64,000 nucleotides of DNA from assembly GCF_954871325.1 (NCBI RefSeq), contig NC_088777.1:9959366-10023365 (forward strand), given 5' to 3'. The position numbers and the translations under genes were made by a program. Shown piece after piece: positions 1-12,366 of the stretch (positions within the stretch are counted from its first letter, which is position 1; each line of letters begins with the position of its first letter). The notes beneath the pieces were generated by a model. It was not told the DNA's origin. It saw only the letters and a list, made by a program, of their open reading frames with translations, and made no database searches. Origin of the DNA: Gordionus sp. m RMFG-2023 (lineage: Eukaryota > Nematomorpha > Gordioida > Chordodea > Parachordodidae).

Positions 1-2883
1 TTATATTATTTTAATCAGTCTCCTTCATTGTTGAATTAATTAGACTAAAAGATACTTAAATAGATAGCCTAAAAACCTGATTATAATTGTAAACTTAGCC
101 AAGCCTATGGCAATTCAACCCTCACCTTAAATTTTTATTTATCATGTTCCTCTCCCCTATAATTGTATCTTATTTTTGCCCCCTCTACTTCTAATCTAAA
201 ATATTTGTTCCCTTCCCATGAGACTTTTACCTCCTAAAAGATTTATTACACAGCAATATACATTTAATTTAATTTATATAAAGAGTAACTTATTTACAAT
301 AATAATAGTGGTATATAAATTAAATTTAAAAAAATAGTTATAGTTAGATATTACATAAAAACACTAAAACATTTTTTGTATATTAATCAGTATCAATGAT
401 ACTTTTGAAATTTTAATATATAAGCTTTGTCCTGATCAATTTTGTGTATCAAATCTTTTTTTCATTAATTTTTTTATTACAAATATAGAAATATAAAAAA
501 ATTATTTATTTTAACATAAAATTATCAAAATCGGAGAAATATAACATTACTAAAATGAAAAAATATTTAAATTGTTTATTTGATTAAATTGCTTTGATTT
601 TATTTTACAAATTCAAATTTTTTACTCATGTGAAATTAAAGGAAGACATGCCTTTGATAAGTTAGCAAATGAATTGAAAAGATTATATTTGTTTTCAAAA
701 TAAAATATCCCTGACAATAACATGCATAGAATCTAATTGAATTTAGACCTAAATATATTTTTTATTCCATTAGATTTTAATGCTTCAAACCATTTGGTAA
801 GTTTAAAGAAGGAAAAAAAGTATTGGCAAAATGAAAAAATGGCATCATGTCAGAAAAAATATAGAAGCATTGAATAGTTGGCGACCAACATTTAATATGT
901 ATTAATTTATTTATCAATTTTGCCAATCATTAAACAGAAACTCAACAATTAAAAATTGGCATCATTGTAACAAAATGGAGTAAAAAGCAACTGTAATAAA
1001 ATTTATTATATTAATCTGAAAAACTTAGATTGCAAAACAGGGGTGTAACTAGACCTGTGCACCGACGAAAATTAAGTTTTTAATTAAATTACTAGATCTT
1101 GAAGATTAGTATCACATTCTATCGTATCCTGATCTGTTAAATATTTAACTAGCAAGATTTTTAAACTTTCAGACGCATTTATCCATTCTAGTATATTTAA
1201 TATCGATCTAAAATAATCTTCAAAGTAACTACTGGAAACGTTCTTCCACCTAATTTCTAATTTGTCTAGTAATAGATTAAAAATTAATCTCATATTTTTT
1301 TTTAAGAATCATGTATAGACATGTCATCTCCTTCATAAGAAAACTGTTTTTGAACTTTCAGTCTACGAACTTGTTATTGAAGAAAAGCATTTCATTTCAC
1401 AAAAACGATTGTAGTAAAAAAAAAAAATTATTCATGCTTGTGTATATGGCTATTGTGATATGGAATCCACGGCCAATTTTAATTATGCTAAGGTTCAATT
1501 TTTAATTTTAAAAGTCACATTTGAAGGAAAATATATATACAAGCATGTATATCCACAATTTTGCCGAGAATTTTTGTATAGAAGTTTTAATTGTGGATTT
1601 TCTGAAATTTATATATAGTTAAAATGATGATTTGTAAGCGGGGTGCAGGTAAATACTTTTGATATTTTCTGATTATAAATAATTATTTCAGCCAAAAGTA
1701 ACATTTGCAAAAATAAAAGTATATTTATATATGATGTTTTTTAAATTATATACTAAATAGACACATAATATTTATTTACAGATGGCGATATTATGAATAA
1801 CACCCAAGGTTTAAAATAATTATAACAGGGAATTGTAAGTAAATTGCCATTAAAAATTATTTCATTAAATTTAATTTATTCTTAAAGATTTGTTACAAAA
1901 TGAAAACATAGTCTGTTTAATATAATTATTAGGCTACATAAGTATAGTAGACTATTTCATCCAAAGTATATTAATCTATTTTTAAACTTCATTATATAAG
2001 AATTTTACAAAACACTATATTTATTATAAGGTTCAGATTATAATATCGTAATAGGTAAAGGTTTTTTTTAAATTGTAACATAGGTAAAAATTAAATGCAA
2101 TAGATACGGGATCTGAAAGCCTTGATCTCATGCTTAACATAGGTATAAATATTTAAGAAATTGATGCACATTGAATAATCTTTATATAATAATTTTTATA
2201 TAAGAACAAAATATTAGACCCAGGATAGGTAATATATAGTGTTTTTTTTCTTATATGAAAATTATATTCTCAAAAACCTAACTGGACCTTTCAAAATTTT
2301 AAAAGAAAGAGAAGCTCAATTTTTTAAAAAATAAATGTTTAGCATTCTTTATGGTGGATTTTATTTATTGTAAAATTTATAAAAAAGCTCTAAAAAAATG
2401 AGTAAATCCATGTTTTATTGACTCTCTCAAATAATAAAGGAAAAAAATGCGCGGTTAAATAACAATTAAAATTAGCTTCAAAATGCTCAAATAAAAAGTT
2501 CAAATAAAAACATCCTATTATTATAAAGATTTACCAATTTTGAATGAAACGCAAATATGATAAGTTGTTGAAAAATAAACATATATATAATATTACTATA
2601 ATATCAAATTGAAATAAAAAAATATATAAAATTCCAACTACTTATTCTAATGCCCTTTTCAAATTTTATCAGTTCTTTTTCTAAATTCTTACTATCCTGT
2701 GTCTGACTTTATATTAGCTTTCCTTTTCTAACTGATTATTTCTTAAAATTTTTTAAATTCCTTATGTGGATTGATATAAAATTTCCAGTAATCATATATT
2801 ATAATGTACATTCATTTTTATATAGTTTATAGGAAAAGAAATTTCAATCGCTCGGGTAGATTCATTTTAAATCTATAACTATT
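1..2883. other. AT-rich intergenic DNA, no gene recognised
   Basis: No conserved protein was recognised on either strand. A 69-codon minus-strand reading frame at 1084-1293 has a fairly natural residue mix (Trp, Asp and Cys present). It ends about 45 bases from the motif AGGGGTGTAACTAGACC at 1039, which resembles a DNA-transposon terminus, so it may be a transposase scrap. The remainder is low-complexity A/T sequence with homopolymer runs. Confidence 0.5.
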
Positions 2884-3798
2884 AGGGGAGACCGGGGAAA
2901 ATGCGAGCCCTGCAATGCAAACGTCAATACAAATAATAACCACTTGACAGTATTGACTAAATAATTTCTCATTTTATTCCAATTATTTACTTTTATGTTA
3001 TAGATAAAAATAATTTTTTAAAAAATTATACTTTCTTAAAAGTATATTAATTGTTCCTAGAAAAAAAAATTGGCAAAGGATGAGCTACACCCGGGGAAAG
3101 GTAAGCTTTTCCATGTGGTGCTTTTGAGCTGCAAAATATTAAATATATAAAAATGATATATATCTAATTTATTGATAAAATATCCATAAATAGAAAACAA
3201 TGTTAAAAAACTAATGAAATTTATTGACAATTTAAACATATGTCTTGATGTAGACTTTAAAATCATGTTGACCTAAGTTTGTTTTCTCCAAAATGACTAG
3301 CAAGGACGAACTTATTAAATATATTAATGATTCCATCATTTGTTAGTTATTTATTTCTAGTATAATTTCTTACCATATTCAAATTTCAATAAGTAAAAAA
3401 TAAATAATAAAAATAATGCTCAAAAAACTCATATAAACATCTGGCAATTAGCCCGAAACCCCCCAAAACTTGAAATTTAATTTTATGATAATTTAAACAC
3501 ATGTTTTGTTTAATTAAAGAATAATTTTATATAAATATAAGGTTTCATTTTTATATAAGATAATTATAATTTTTTATATTTGATAAATTTCACCCTTTTT
3601 ATAAAGTTACTTTTGAGGTTATAAATCATATATTGCGTTGTTAAAATTTATATGTGATCCGATATTTAAAAACATAGCCATGTATGTATAATGAAGTTTA
3701 CATACTTGCTAAAAAATTAACCATTAGAGTTGAGTACTCTAGATGAAAACCCCAAGGCTCGCAAGAACTTCGAGCTTATAAGGCCCCCGTTCTCCCCT
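2884..3798. mobile_element. DNA-transposon-like element with AGGGGAGAYCGGGG termini
   Basis: The left end AGGGGAGACCGGGG (2884-2897) is matched by an inverted right end CCCCCGTTCTCCCCT (3784-3798). The interior is AT-rich with no recognisable transposase, so this looks like a non-autonomous copy of about 0.9 kb. Related termini recur at 33961 and 62909. The superfamily is not settled because no clear target-site duplication was seen. Confidence 0.5.
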
Positions 3799-5424
3799 AG
3801 AGTACATAGATTAGATAATAAATATTTTTAAATTTATTAGGTAACGAGACGCAAAAGGAAACGCGACTAAGTATGATAGTTTCCCCATAAAATATAAATA
3901 ATTAGTTTGGGCTGGGAGAGTGGTCTCTACCTTCGGTAAATTTACTATTTTTAACCCCTCTCCAAAGGAATATATTAATTATCAGCAATCATTTATTTAC
4001 AATTTTTAAAATAATTACCATAAAATGAAAAGTGTAATTATAATTTTACTATTATTTTAAAAGTAGTTCATATCCAGGCTGGGCAATATCATATCATTAT
4101 ACACAAAAAAAAATTGACCGAGATTGTAAACTTTTACCCTATTATTTATTGTAATTTCCTTATATATTTCTCTTTATTTAAAAAATTAATAATTTGCTTA
4201 TTATAGATTTGTTTTTCTTATTTTTTTCCTAATTTTAAAATTGATTTCCCTTTTCCTTTGCTAATTTATTCCTTTTTCGTAAAAAAAAAAAATATTATTA
4301 TTTCTGTTTCACATCATCAGAATTTTAGATCTGAATGATTGTATTAGGTGTTTATAAAATATAAATGTAACCTCCCTCCTCTTTACTAAAAAAGCTAATA
4401 GACTAAGAAGATGTATCAATTTTTAAATAAATTCAAATTTCTCATATATCTAGTCAATACTATTTTTCTAAAAAAAAGCGTAATCCCAAACTAAGCTAAT
4501 TATTTCTATTTGAATAAAATTCAAAATGATTATGTGGGAGCTTTGAATATACCGTAACAAAATGTGGTATTCATAGGGATTCGGTATATCCCTCAATTTT
4601 AAATGTGAAAAATCGTAATTGATGGAATATATTCCAGCAGGTGTTATAGTATATACCAACATTATGAATTTCATACAATTTTGCGATGAACTTCTGTATA
4701 TTTTTTGATATATCGTTTTTAGTATCGTAGTTCCTTTTTTTTCTTCAAACAAATACTGTTATTTTCAATGGTAAATCAATATAAATTAATAGCTGTTCAA
4801 AAGTTAAGGGCGAATTTGTCTAGAAATCAGCGATCACTCCATGCACACTGAAATACATTTCAGTAAGAATTTTAATTCGAGAAACGCCCTCTCTAAATAT
4901 CCTGATGGATTTATTTACCGCAAATATTTGATATACTATAATCGCAATGTATTAATTAATATATAGAATCTATAAATGGGACCTTAAAAATATATTTAGG
5001 TATAATCATGCTTAGATCATAAATCAAAATAAATAATTTTTATAAACTTAAAAGTAATTTTAAACTAATATAAAATAAACCTATTTGACATATATTTATA
5101 ATTTATATACATCATGTTATTTTAATAAAATCAATCATAAATCTACATTCTAACGTTATAATAGTAATGGAAACATCTTAATATCCTAACAAATTAAATA
5201 TAATTTTAGAAGACAAGGTATTCAATGTAACAAGTAATAATTATTATGTTATAAAAAAATTATGAAAATTTCTTATTATCATTTTAGTCTACGAGAATAT
5301 CAAAATTATAAGCTATAACAGTAAAAAAAACTACTAAATATTTGAAAATTAGAATTTAAAAATAAAATATTTTAATAGATAAAGAATATATGATACAGCA
5401 TAACGGTATATCAATACAATAATT
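3799..5424. other. AT-rich intergenic DNA, no gene recognised
   Basis: A 94-codon minus-strand reading frame at 4468-4752 is open but shows no recognised motif and is not flanked by convincing splice sites or further exons. It could be transposase debris. Nothing else with coding character was seen. Confidence 0.45.
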
Positions 5425-6310
5425 CTATTTGTATCTTCGCTGCGTTTCCTTATGACGACACATACGCCGACACCTTTTCTCACCTATACTACATTTTATC
5501 ACGATATTACATAGACATCGTCACACTGCACCTCATAACACCACGCATACTAATGAGACATCAATTTGTTTCCTCAAATGTCTCTTTAACAAATAATTTG
5601 TTTAGTTTAGTTTTGACAAGCAATTAAAATTTTGCGATTATTTAGGAAAACTAAAAAAACTTGCAAGGAATAGGCAGTGGTGATGCAAAATAATTACATA
5701 ATATTCTTCGCAGAATTATAAATTTTTCGCAAAATAAACCTATCATTTTATTTTACAATTTTTTATTATAATGCAAATAAGATTGTGCAATTTTAATTAC
5801 TTGCCATAGGTTTAGGCTTCGATCAAATGATGGCTTATTTATAATCCGTGAAATTGAAGATCTGCAGAAGTCAAATTTTTTGTGGGAATATATTTTGGCA
5901 CTGTATAGTTTATTTATTTTAAAAGGATTTTAAAATTTATTATTTTATGGACCAGCCATGATTTTAATTTTTTTCAAAAATTTCAAATAGTTTTGTAACC
6001 TTTTCGGAAATTGAATGAGCAGTTTAGAAGAATTTTTAATGATTTTATTATTTACTTTTTCACCGGATTAATATGATTTATTATTTTAATACATCGGATA
6101 GAAGGCCCAACTTGAGCATTCTTTTTGCAAACATAACTTAAAAAAAAATCTTCCCTTCTTAGACAAACAAATTTGAATAAATAAATCCTTATTTAAATAA
6201 AAATAATCAACTTTTGAAATAGATTAAATTTAGTAACCAATCGTGATTATATATAGAGAAGGTGTCGGATGATAAAATGTCGACATGACAAAGAGTCAGA
6301 TGATTAAGTG
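5425..6310. mobile_element. Possible DNA transposon with diverged terminal inverted repeats
   Basis: The stretch near 5445-5485 (GACGACACATACGCCGACAC, then CTTTTCTC) is echoed in reverse complement near 6256-6300 (GAGAAGGTGTCGG, then TGTCGACATG). This gives imperfect inverted repeats of roughly 40-50 bases. The interior has no recognisable transposase. Limits are approximate and no target duplication was found. Confidence 0.35.
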
Positions 6311-7869
6311 GCACCTACTCATAATTATTTTGTGAAAATAAAGAATAAAACGAGGCACTGAACAACTTAATTTGTAAAAGTGCTGATAAATTATGTGTGG
6401 CAGAAATTATGTCTTAATAAATTAAAACATACCTCAATTGTCATCTGTGATAAATAAGTAACTAATGAATAATTCTAAATCCTAGTCGCCGACTGTTTGT
6501 AATGTTAATTTTAGTATTTTGAAGCATATTGATAACAGACAGATTCTTTACCCCCTTCCTCCCCCCCCCACCTTCTAGGTATACCTATGTTTTCCTGGTT
6601 ATCCATAATGAATACATGATTAGTGGGAATTCAATTAACCATTTAATTTGTTGTTGATTTTGACTTAGAAGCTTGCTCATTAATTATCTATAAAGATGAC
6701 CTATTTTGATTTTATTAGGCAAAATGGCTATAGGTGAAATGCACTCCAATTAAAGTTTATCCAGAAACCTTGGCTGATATAATTTGTAATTTTTTTCTCG
6801 CATATTTATTAAAAACGGCTAGTCAAAACTGAAATAAAGTCATTTCCTTATTTATATTGGATCCTCTAATTTTAAGAACCAATTAAAATTGCTTAGAATT
6901 GTTTTGTGAAATTAAAAATGTACAACAATTACAATAATATTTAATAATTTTAACTATTTCATGATAAAATGTTAAAATACTATTATAAAAAAATAGAAAG
7001 CCTTTATTTTTGGTTAATTTTTGGAAAGTGAACATTGATCCCCCCTCCCCCAACTACGTCTCTGGATATGGGTTGTATAGGTAGGAAAAATATCGATACA
7101 TAGGGATAAATTTAGCTGATTCTAAAGAGTGTTGCTTGTTTTTGAGATACATATTAATTAGGCAACTATATTAATTTAATACATGTTGATTTTTGGGCGA
7201 ATCAAGTAAATATTCTTTAACCGGGATTACTAGGTAGTTTTAAAAGCAACTTACCAGAAGTGTAATAATTATAATATAAGTTATTACTGAAAATAAAAAA
7301 AAGAATTGAGAGAATATAGTTCAATTTAAGGAAGATTGTGTTATTTTATTATCACCCGTATATAGGGATATATATTATATAAAACCAATATCATTAAAAA
7401 TGATGTTTTATAAATTATTATTTAATTTAAATTATATTTCTGGGCATAAAAGTGTTGTTAAGATTGTCATATCATAACTATGGAAAAATTAAAATATAAG
7501 TCTTAATTACAATCAATTACTATAATTATGCTTCCGTCATACATATATATTATATTATATATATTTCTATGTTGGATAAAGGTGTCCTAATGTTACAATA
7601 TGTAATATCGTAAGAAAAGATTATTTTTTGGAAAAGTATTTACCTTACAATTATCAAATTTTGGGTTTACTATATTGTTAATAAATGAAATTGACTATTT
7701 TATTTTAATCATCGTGAATAAACCTTAATTGTGATATATATTTATTTTCTCAGAGTAAAAATTGAAACGCTCAGATTAATTAAAGTTAATAATTTCAGAT
7801 ATATTTTTTCCTAAAATCTAAGACGATTTTACTTAAAAATTTTGAAAGATACTAAATTGCTTAGAAATT
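6311..7869. other. AT-rich intergenic DNA
   Basis: No gene was seen. There are two C-rich tracts (about 6550-6573 and 7039-7052) in otherwise A/T-rich sequence. Confidence 0.5.
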
Positions 7870-8900
7870 GATCCTATTTTAAATAATTTTTTTTGAGTGC
7901 TGTAAAAATTAATTAACACTATAGGTCCATCTGCATCACTGGGGTATTGGGGAGGGAGGAGGGGGGAGGGGGGATTAAAATATTATATAAAATATCTTGA
8001 CTAATGATTTTAAGTTAAAAATAATAAAAATATTTTTTGAGTTACTATTAAATTAATCATCATTCTAGGTATTTTCTAGGACAGGGAGGGAGAGGTTAAA
8101 AATAATGATAAAGAATTGAAGGATTTTTTTTGAAGCTAGATCACGGGTCTAGATCATGGGCTGAGTGGGTGGGGGTTTAAAATTTTTTTTATAATAAATA
8201 TCTCGACAAGGGTATCAAATGTAAGTCAATATAAAAGATTTTAAGTTATTAAAATTAATCATTACTCTAGGTTTTCGGATCTAGGCTAGTGCGAGAGGGT
8301 AGTTTTAAGCCTTTTCTATTAAAAATATTCCAACAAGTATACAAAATGAAATCTAATAAAAAGATTTTTTTGAATGCTACAAAAATTAACGCTCTAAGTC
8401 TTTAAGCAATGGCAGAGGTATTAGTGGGGAGGGGGGGGGAGTGGAAGGGATTAAAATTTATATTACAAATATATTGTTAAGGGCATCATATGAGATTTAA
8501 TAAAAAAATCTAATTAACTGTTATCACTACCCATTTCTCAAGATAATATGTGGGAATCTATATAATACTTGAACATTGGTATCAAATGAGAACTAAAAAA
8601 ATGACATTGTTACTAAACTTTTAATTTTTAAGGTAGGTGGGAAAAAGGGTAGGTTAAAAATTTTAACATAGTAAATGATTCTCAAAATAAAATAACCTTT
8701 GATTGTTTTGTTTACATCTGCATCACAAAAATAAAGTACGAGGAGTGGAGGAGATCCAGATATTTAAAAATAATTTTAAGCAAAAAATAAATCTTGCCAT
8801 GGATTTTAACTTAAAATAAACAAATATTTTTGATTTCTATGTTAATCATCGGATCTAAAAGCGGGAGGGGGGGGGGGTAAGACTATTTCTTTATTTTAAA
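7870..8900. repeat. Divergent tandem array with recurring G-rich tracts
   Basis: A loosely conserved module recurs about every 100-200 bases. It consists of a G-rich tract on the plus strand (near 7950, 8085, 8165, 8295, 8430, 8645, 8740 and 8865), then TTAAAA-type sequence, then a motif like ATATCTCGACAAGGGTATCAAATG, then AAAGATTTT and TTAATCAT. Copies differ widely, so the array is old. The G runs could form quadruplexes. Confidence 0.55.
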
Positions 8901-10434
8901 TATGGGTCATCTTATGATCAATAAAAAAAAATTTAAATAAATGTTTAGAAATCAATATGAGCACCAATTAAATTTTTAGTTTATTATATTTCACCTACTA
9001 TTTTTCTTATTATTTCTCCAATGGTTGGGTAATTTAAAAGAAAATATCTGGAATAATGTTTAAAAAAATGTGTGATGGCGTTATATAAAAACGTTTTAAT
9101 GCGATAAAAGACTTGTAGTTTAAAATTATTTTAAGGTATTATTAATTATTTTATGAGTAATCATACATATTGTAAATTTTTATTATAAAATTTATTAAAC
9201 TAAAACCTTCATATTTAGCGCCATTTAAATGTTTCTTGTATATTCGCGATATATTTTTAAAAATTAAACCTCGTTAATATTGAAGAAAATATTAGAAAAA
9301 TAGTAAATAAATACTAGGGGTAAATTTTTTGTAAATTTTTTCTACTGAACATAAGATGACCCACCAAAAAAATTATTTTGATACTTTCCTCATAATTAAA
9401 TTATTGACTTAGTTAATAATATTAGATTCAATATTAGAGCTAATTTAAATAAAAAGTAATTTTGAATATCGCTGAAGAGTAAAAATAGCCACCTCCGTTA
9501 TCTTAGATAATAGCTAACCTTTCGTTTTTGATTAAGCTAGAACATATATAACGTGCTAACAAAGTTTCATGAAATTGAAAGTAGTAGGTGTGAGGTGTTT
9601 GATTCAAAATGGAATAAGGTGAGTATGAAATGTATAATTTTGAACCGTTGACAATTATGTATTAAATAAACCTAAAAAATAACTATTTAAATATCTAAAA
9701 TAAATTCCTTTTTAAGAGATTGGATCTTCATTTATTATTAAATATAAAACGTTTGTAACGAATAAATTTATAAATTATAAAAGTAAACGTATGAAAAAAT
9801 TGAAAAATAAAATTGGAAAAAATATAAATTCGTTACTTATCGTATGTAGTAAAACTTGCCAATATTTAGCTTCCTCTTTAAATTTAGAGTTATTCTGTTT
9901 TTGTATCAATGTTCATTATTTTAAAAAAATAATAAATAGTTATTTTTAAATGACTTTTTTTATCGCTAAATTAATTATCGCTCGATTTTTCAAATTTATA
10001 TATCCCATCTTTTCTTTTGGTTTAGTGATGCACAAATTTCACTTAATTACTTCGTTCAAAATTAAAAATCATTAGTCGCTTATTAATAATTCGCGCCTCT
10101 CTATCTCAATTTTATTCTCTCAATGATTCGAATTTTTTATTCGAATTATTCATAATCGTGCCCTCACATATTTTGATTCATTCGCGCTATATAATAAAAC
10201 TTATTTGATGATATTAAGCCTAGTTCTATTTCCGCATCTGGATATATCTAGCCTTAAATTCATTTATATTAACGCCTTTTTTTTAAATCAATTTTTTTTA
10301 TTTTCACATCTGGATATAGCTTAAAATTGATTCATTATCGTATTAATTCATTTTTTTTATACGTAGTCGCGCCATTTACTCAAGTAATTTGCTCTACATC
10401 GAATATTTGGCATTATCTTTTGCTTTATTCATAA
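8901..10434. other. AT-rich intergenic DNA
   Basis: No gene, RNA or clear repeat was recognised. Confidence 0.5.
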
Positions 10435-11950
10435 CGGCATTATGATATCATACCTATTACCACCTCCTTTGACCAAAATAACTCCTTACTGTCTGAAGGT
10501 TATACATTTAACAAATGATGGTTTATTTTATGTTCATGAGCCAATCAGTAACAGATATCCTTATTTAAGATTTTCACCTCTCTTCCAGAAGGCTTACTTG
10601 CTTCTCAGCCCTTTCGTAGAAACCCCTTTAAATCATGTGTCTAATAGATCTCTCTCATATCTATTTCTCAATACCAGATAACCTAACATATCAAGAATTC
10701 CCAAAGGTGCTAGATTTCAAGTCGCTAAGTCTCTCTCTGATTGCGTCTCCTCTCTCTAACAAAACTTTAACAGTGAGACGAAATGTCTAAAATTCCTATT
10801 CTTTAATTATAATATTGTTAGGTTACCTGATAAATCCTCAAGAATTTCTTTGACTCAACAAATTATGGATGTCCCCAGCAATGTTTTGCTCCATCCTCAA
10901 GTGTAAGGGTCCCACAATTTTTTATAACAAAAAAAGCTTTTCCTATTGAGCTAAGAGCCAAGCTTATTTCAAAGAAAATCGACTGTTTTGGCCTTTTCTT
11001 ATGATTCACTAGCTGACTACTCAAACTCCTTTCAAAACACCCTTCTTCTACTTTAACACAATTACCCAACAACTTAATCCTCATTGTTCTTCCGATTTCA
11101 CTTCAGGAAATAATGAAGGCAATCCGATATTCCTCCAGGACACAACTTTTCCACTGATCATCTCATAAACTTCCATCCTTCTTAAAATCACAAAAACTGA
11201 ATCTTATATGGTGATGTTTCCACCATCTTTACCCCCATTCTTTTTGGAGCCAGAATTATAGTCTTACAGAAGACTCACATATATATATGTCAGACCAATC
11301 GACATTGGAACTCTTAACCGCCTTGTCGCTAAAATGATTACATCCATGATAAAATATGTAATATCTCCCTTCTCACCCGATTTCAATTAGGGATGGAAGT
11401 CATTAGCGGATGTGAGGCCGCGTGGATTTTAGTCGTCTTTATATGGAGAGCAATCCCACAGAAACACTTATTGATTTTGCTGCGTATAATATCCTCTCTC
11501 ATAACTCATTCTTGCAATTAGCAAGCAGATCATTCACATGCTACATTAAATTTATCTATTCTTGTTACCAATTTCCATCAATTTGTCAATTCCTCAATAG
11601 ACTAAAGGATTGGGACAGGCCAGTTGCAGCATGCTGCGTTGAATCCCAATTATCTAGCATGCTCCCAAAAGACGGTTCCCTCTTAACTTCTTTACTTAAT
11701 GGATCCGATAATAAATTTTTGGAAATCATTCCAGCCAACAATCATCAACTCCTACTGACCAACAATGAACTAACCCACGCAATAGAAATCCGCCTAAATT
11801 GCACAATAATCTTTCCTTACTTATGCTCTGGCTGCAGAATTCACACTGCAAAGGAAGACACAGCTTACAATACAGATCGTGCAAAGTACCTGAAACCCAA
11901 TCGCTAGCATACTGATGATCTGCTAGAAGGCTTTCCTCAGAGCTATAATT
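10435..11950 (+). mobile_element. Broken reverse-transcriptase element (retroelement fossil)
   Basis: This stretch is more GC-rich than its surroundings. On the plus strand it carries conceptual peptides typical of a reverse-transcriptase ORF family common in marine invertebrates: a PILFGARIIVLQK-like segment near 11240, a QLGM..SGCEAA segment near 11385-11420, a DFS... palm-like segment from about 11425, and a C-terminal region (about 11600-11890) with the EIRLN...PYLCSGC pattern. It is non-LTR in style, but the exact clade is uncertain and no terminal repeats were seen. The copy is clearly broken (several breaks), shorter than family members, and looks old. It lies about 0.4 kb upstream of MTCH2 in the same orientation. 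Confidence 0.7.
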
Positions 11951-12366
11951 AACCCTTCAAACAAATTATTAAGGTTACAATACCAATCTTCTTTCCCCAG
12001 ACCTTCTCTAGATTTACTTTTTCTTCCTTATTCTTATCATTTTACACTTTATTTCATTTTTATTTAATTTAATTTGGAATTTATTATTATTTTTTATTAA
12101 AATTTTGTGTTAACATAATATTTGATAAATAAAAATAATATATCTTAAAAATTTCACATCTCTTAGGCCTTTAAACATAGAGCATATCTTTCTAACCTTT
12201 AATCCTACCTATTTAATTTATATATTTCATCAAATTAAAAAATTGCAGATTTCTTGAGTTGGGTTATTATCATCCAATGGAAAGTAAGGATATATTTTTT
12301 TCATCATTTTAAGCGTAAATCACTAAAATAAACAGCCTTGTGTTTTATTAATATAAAATTAGTGAA

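Noticed and set aside
10863-11084. Minus-strand 73-codon frame
   Set aside because: It lies antisense within the reverse-transcriptase fossil.
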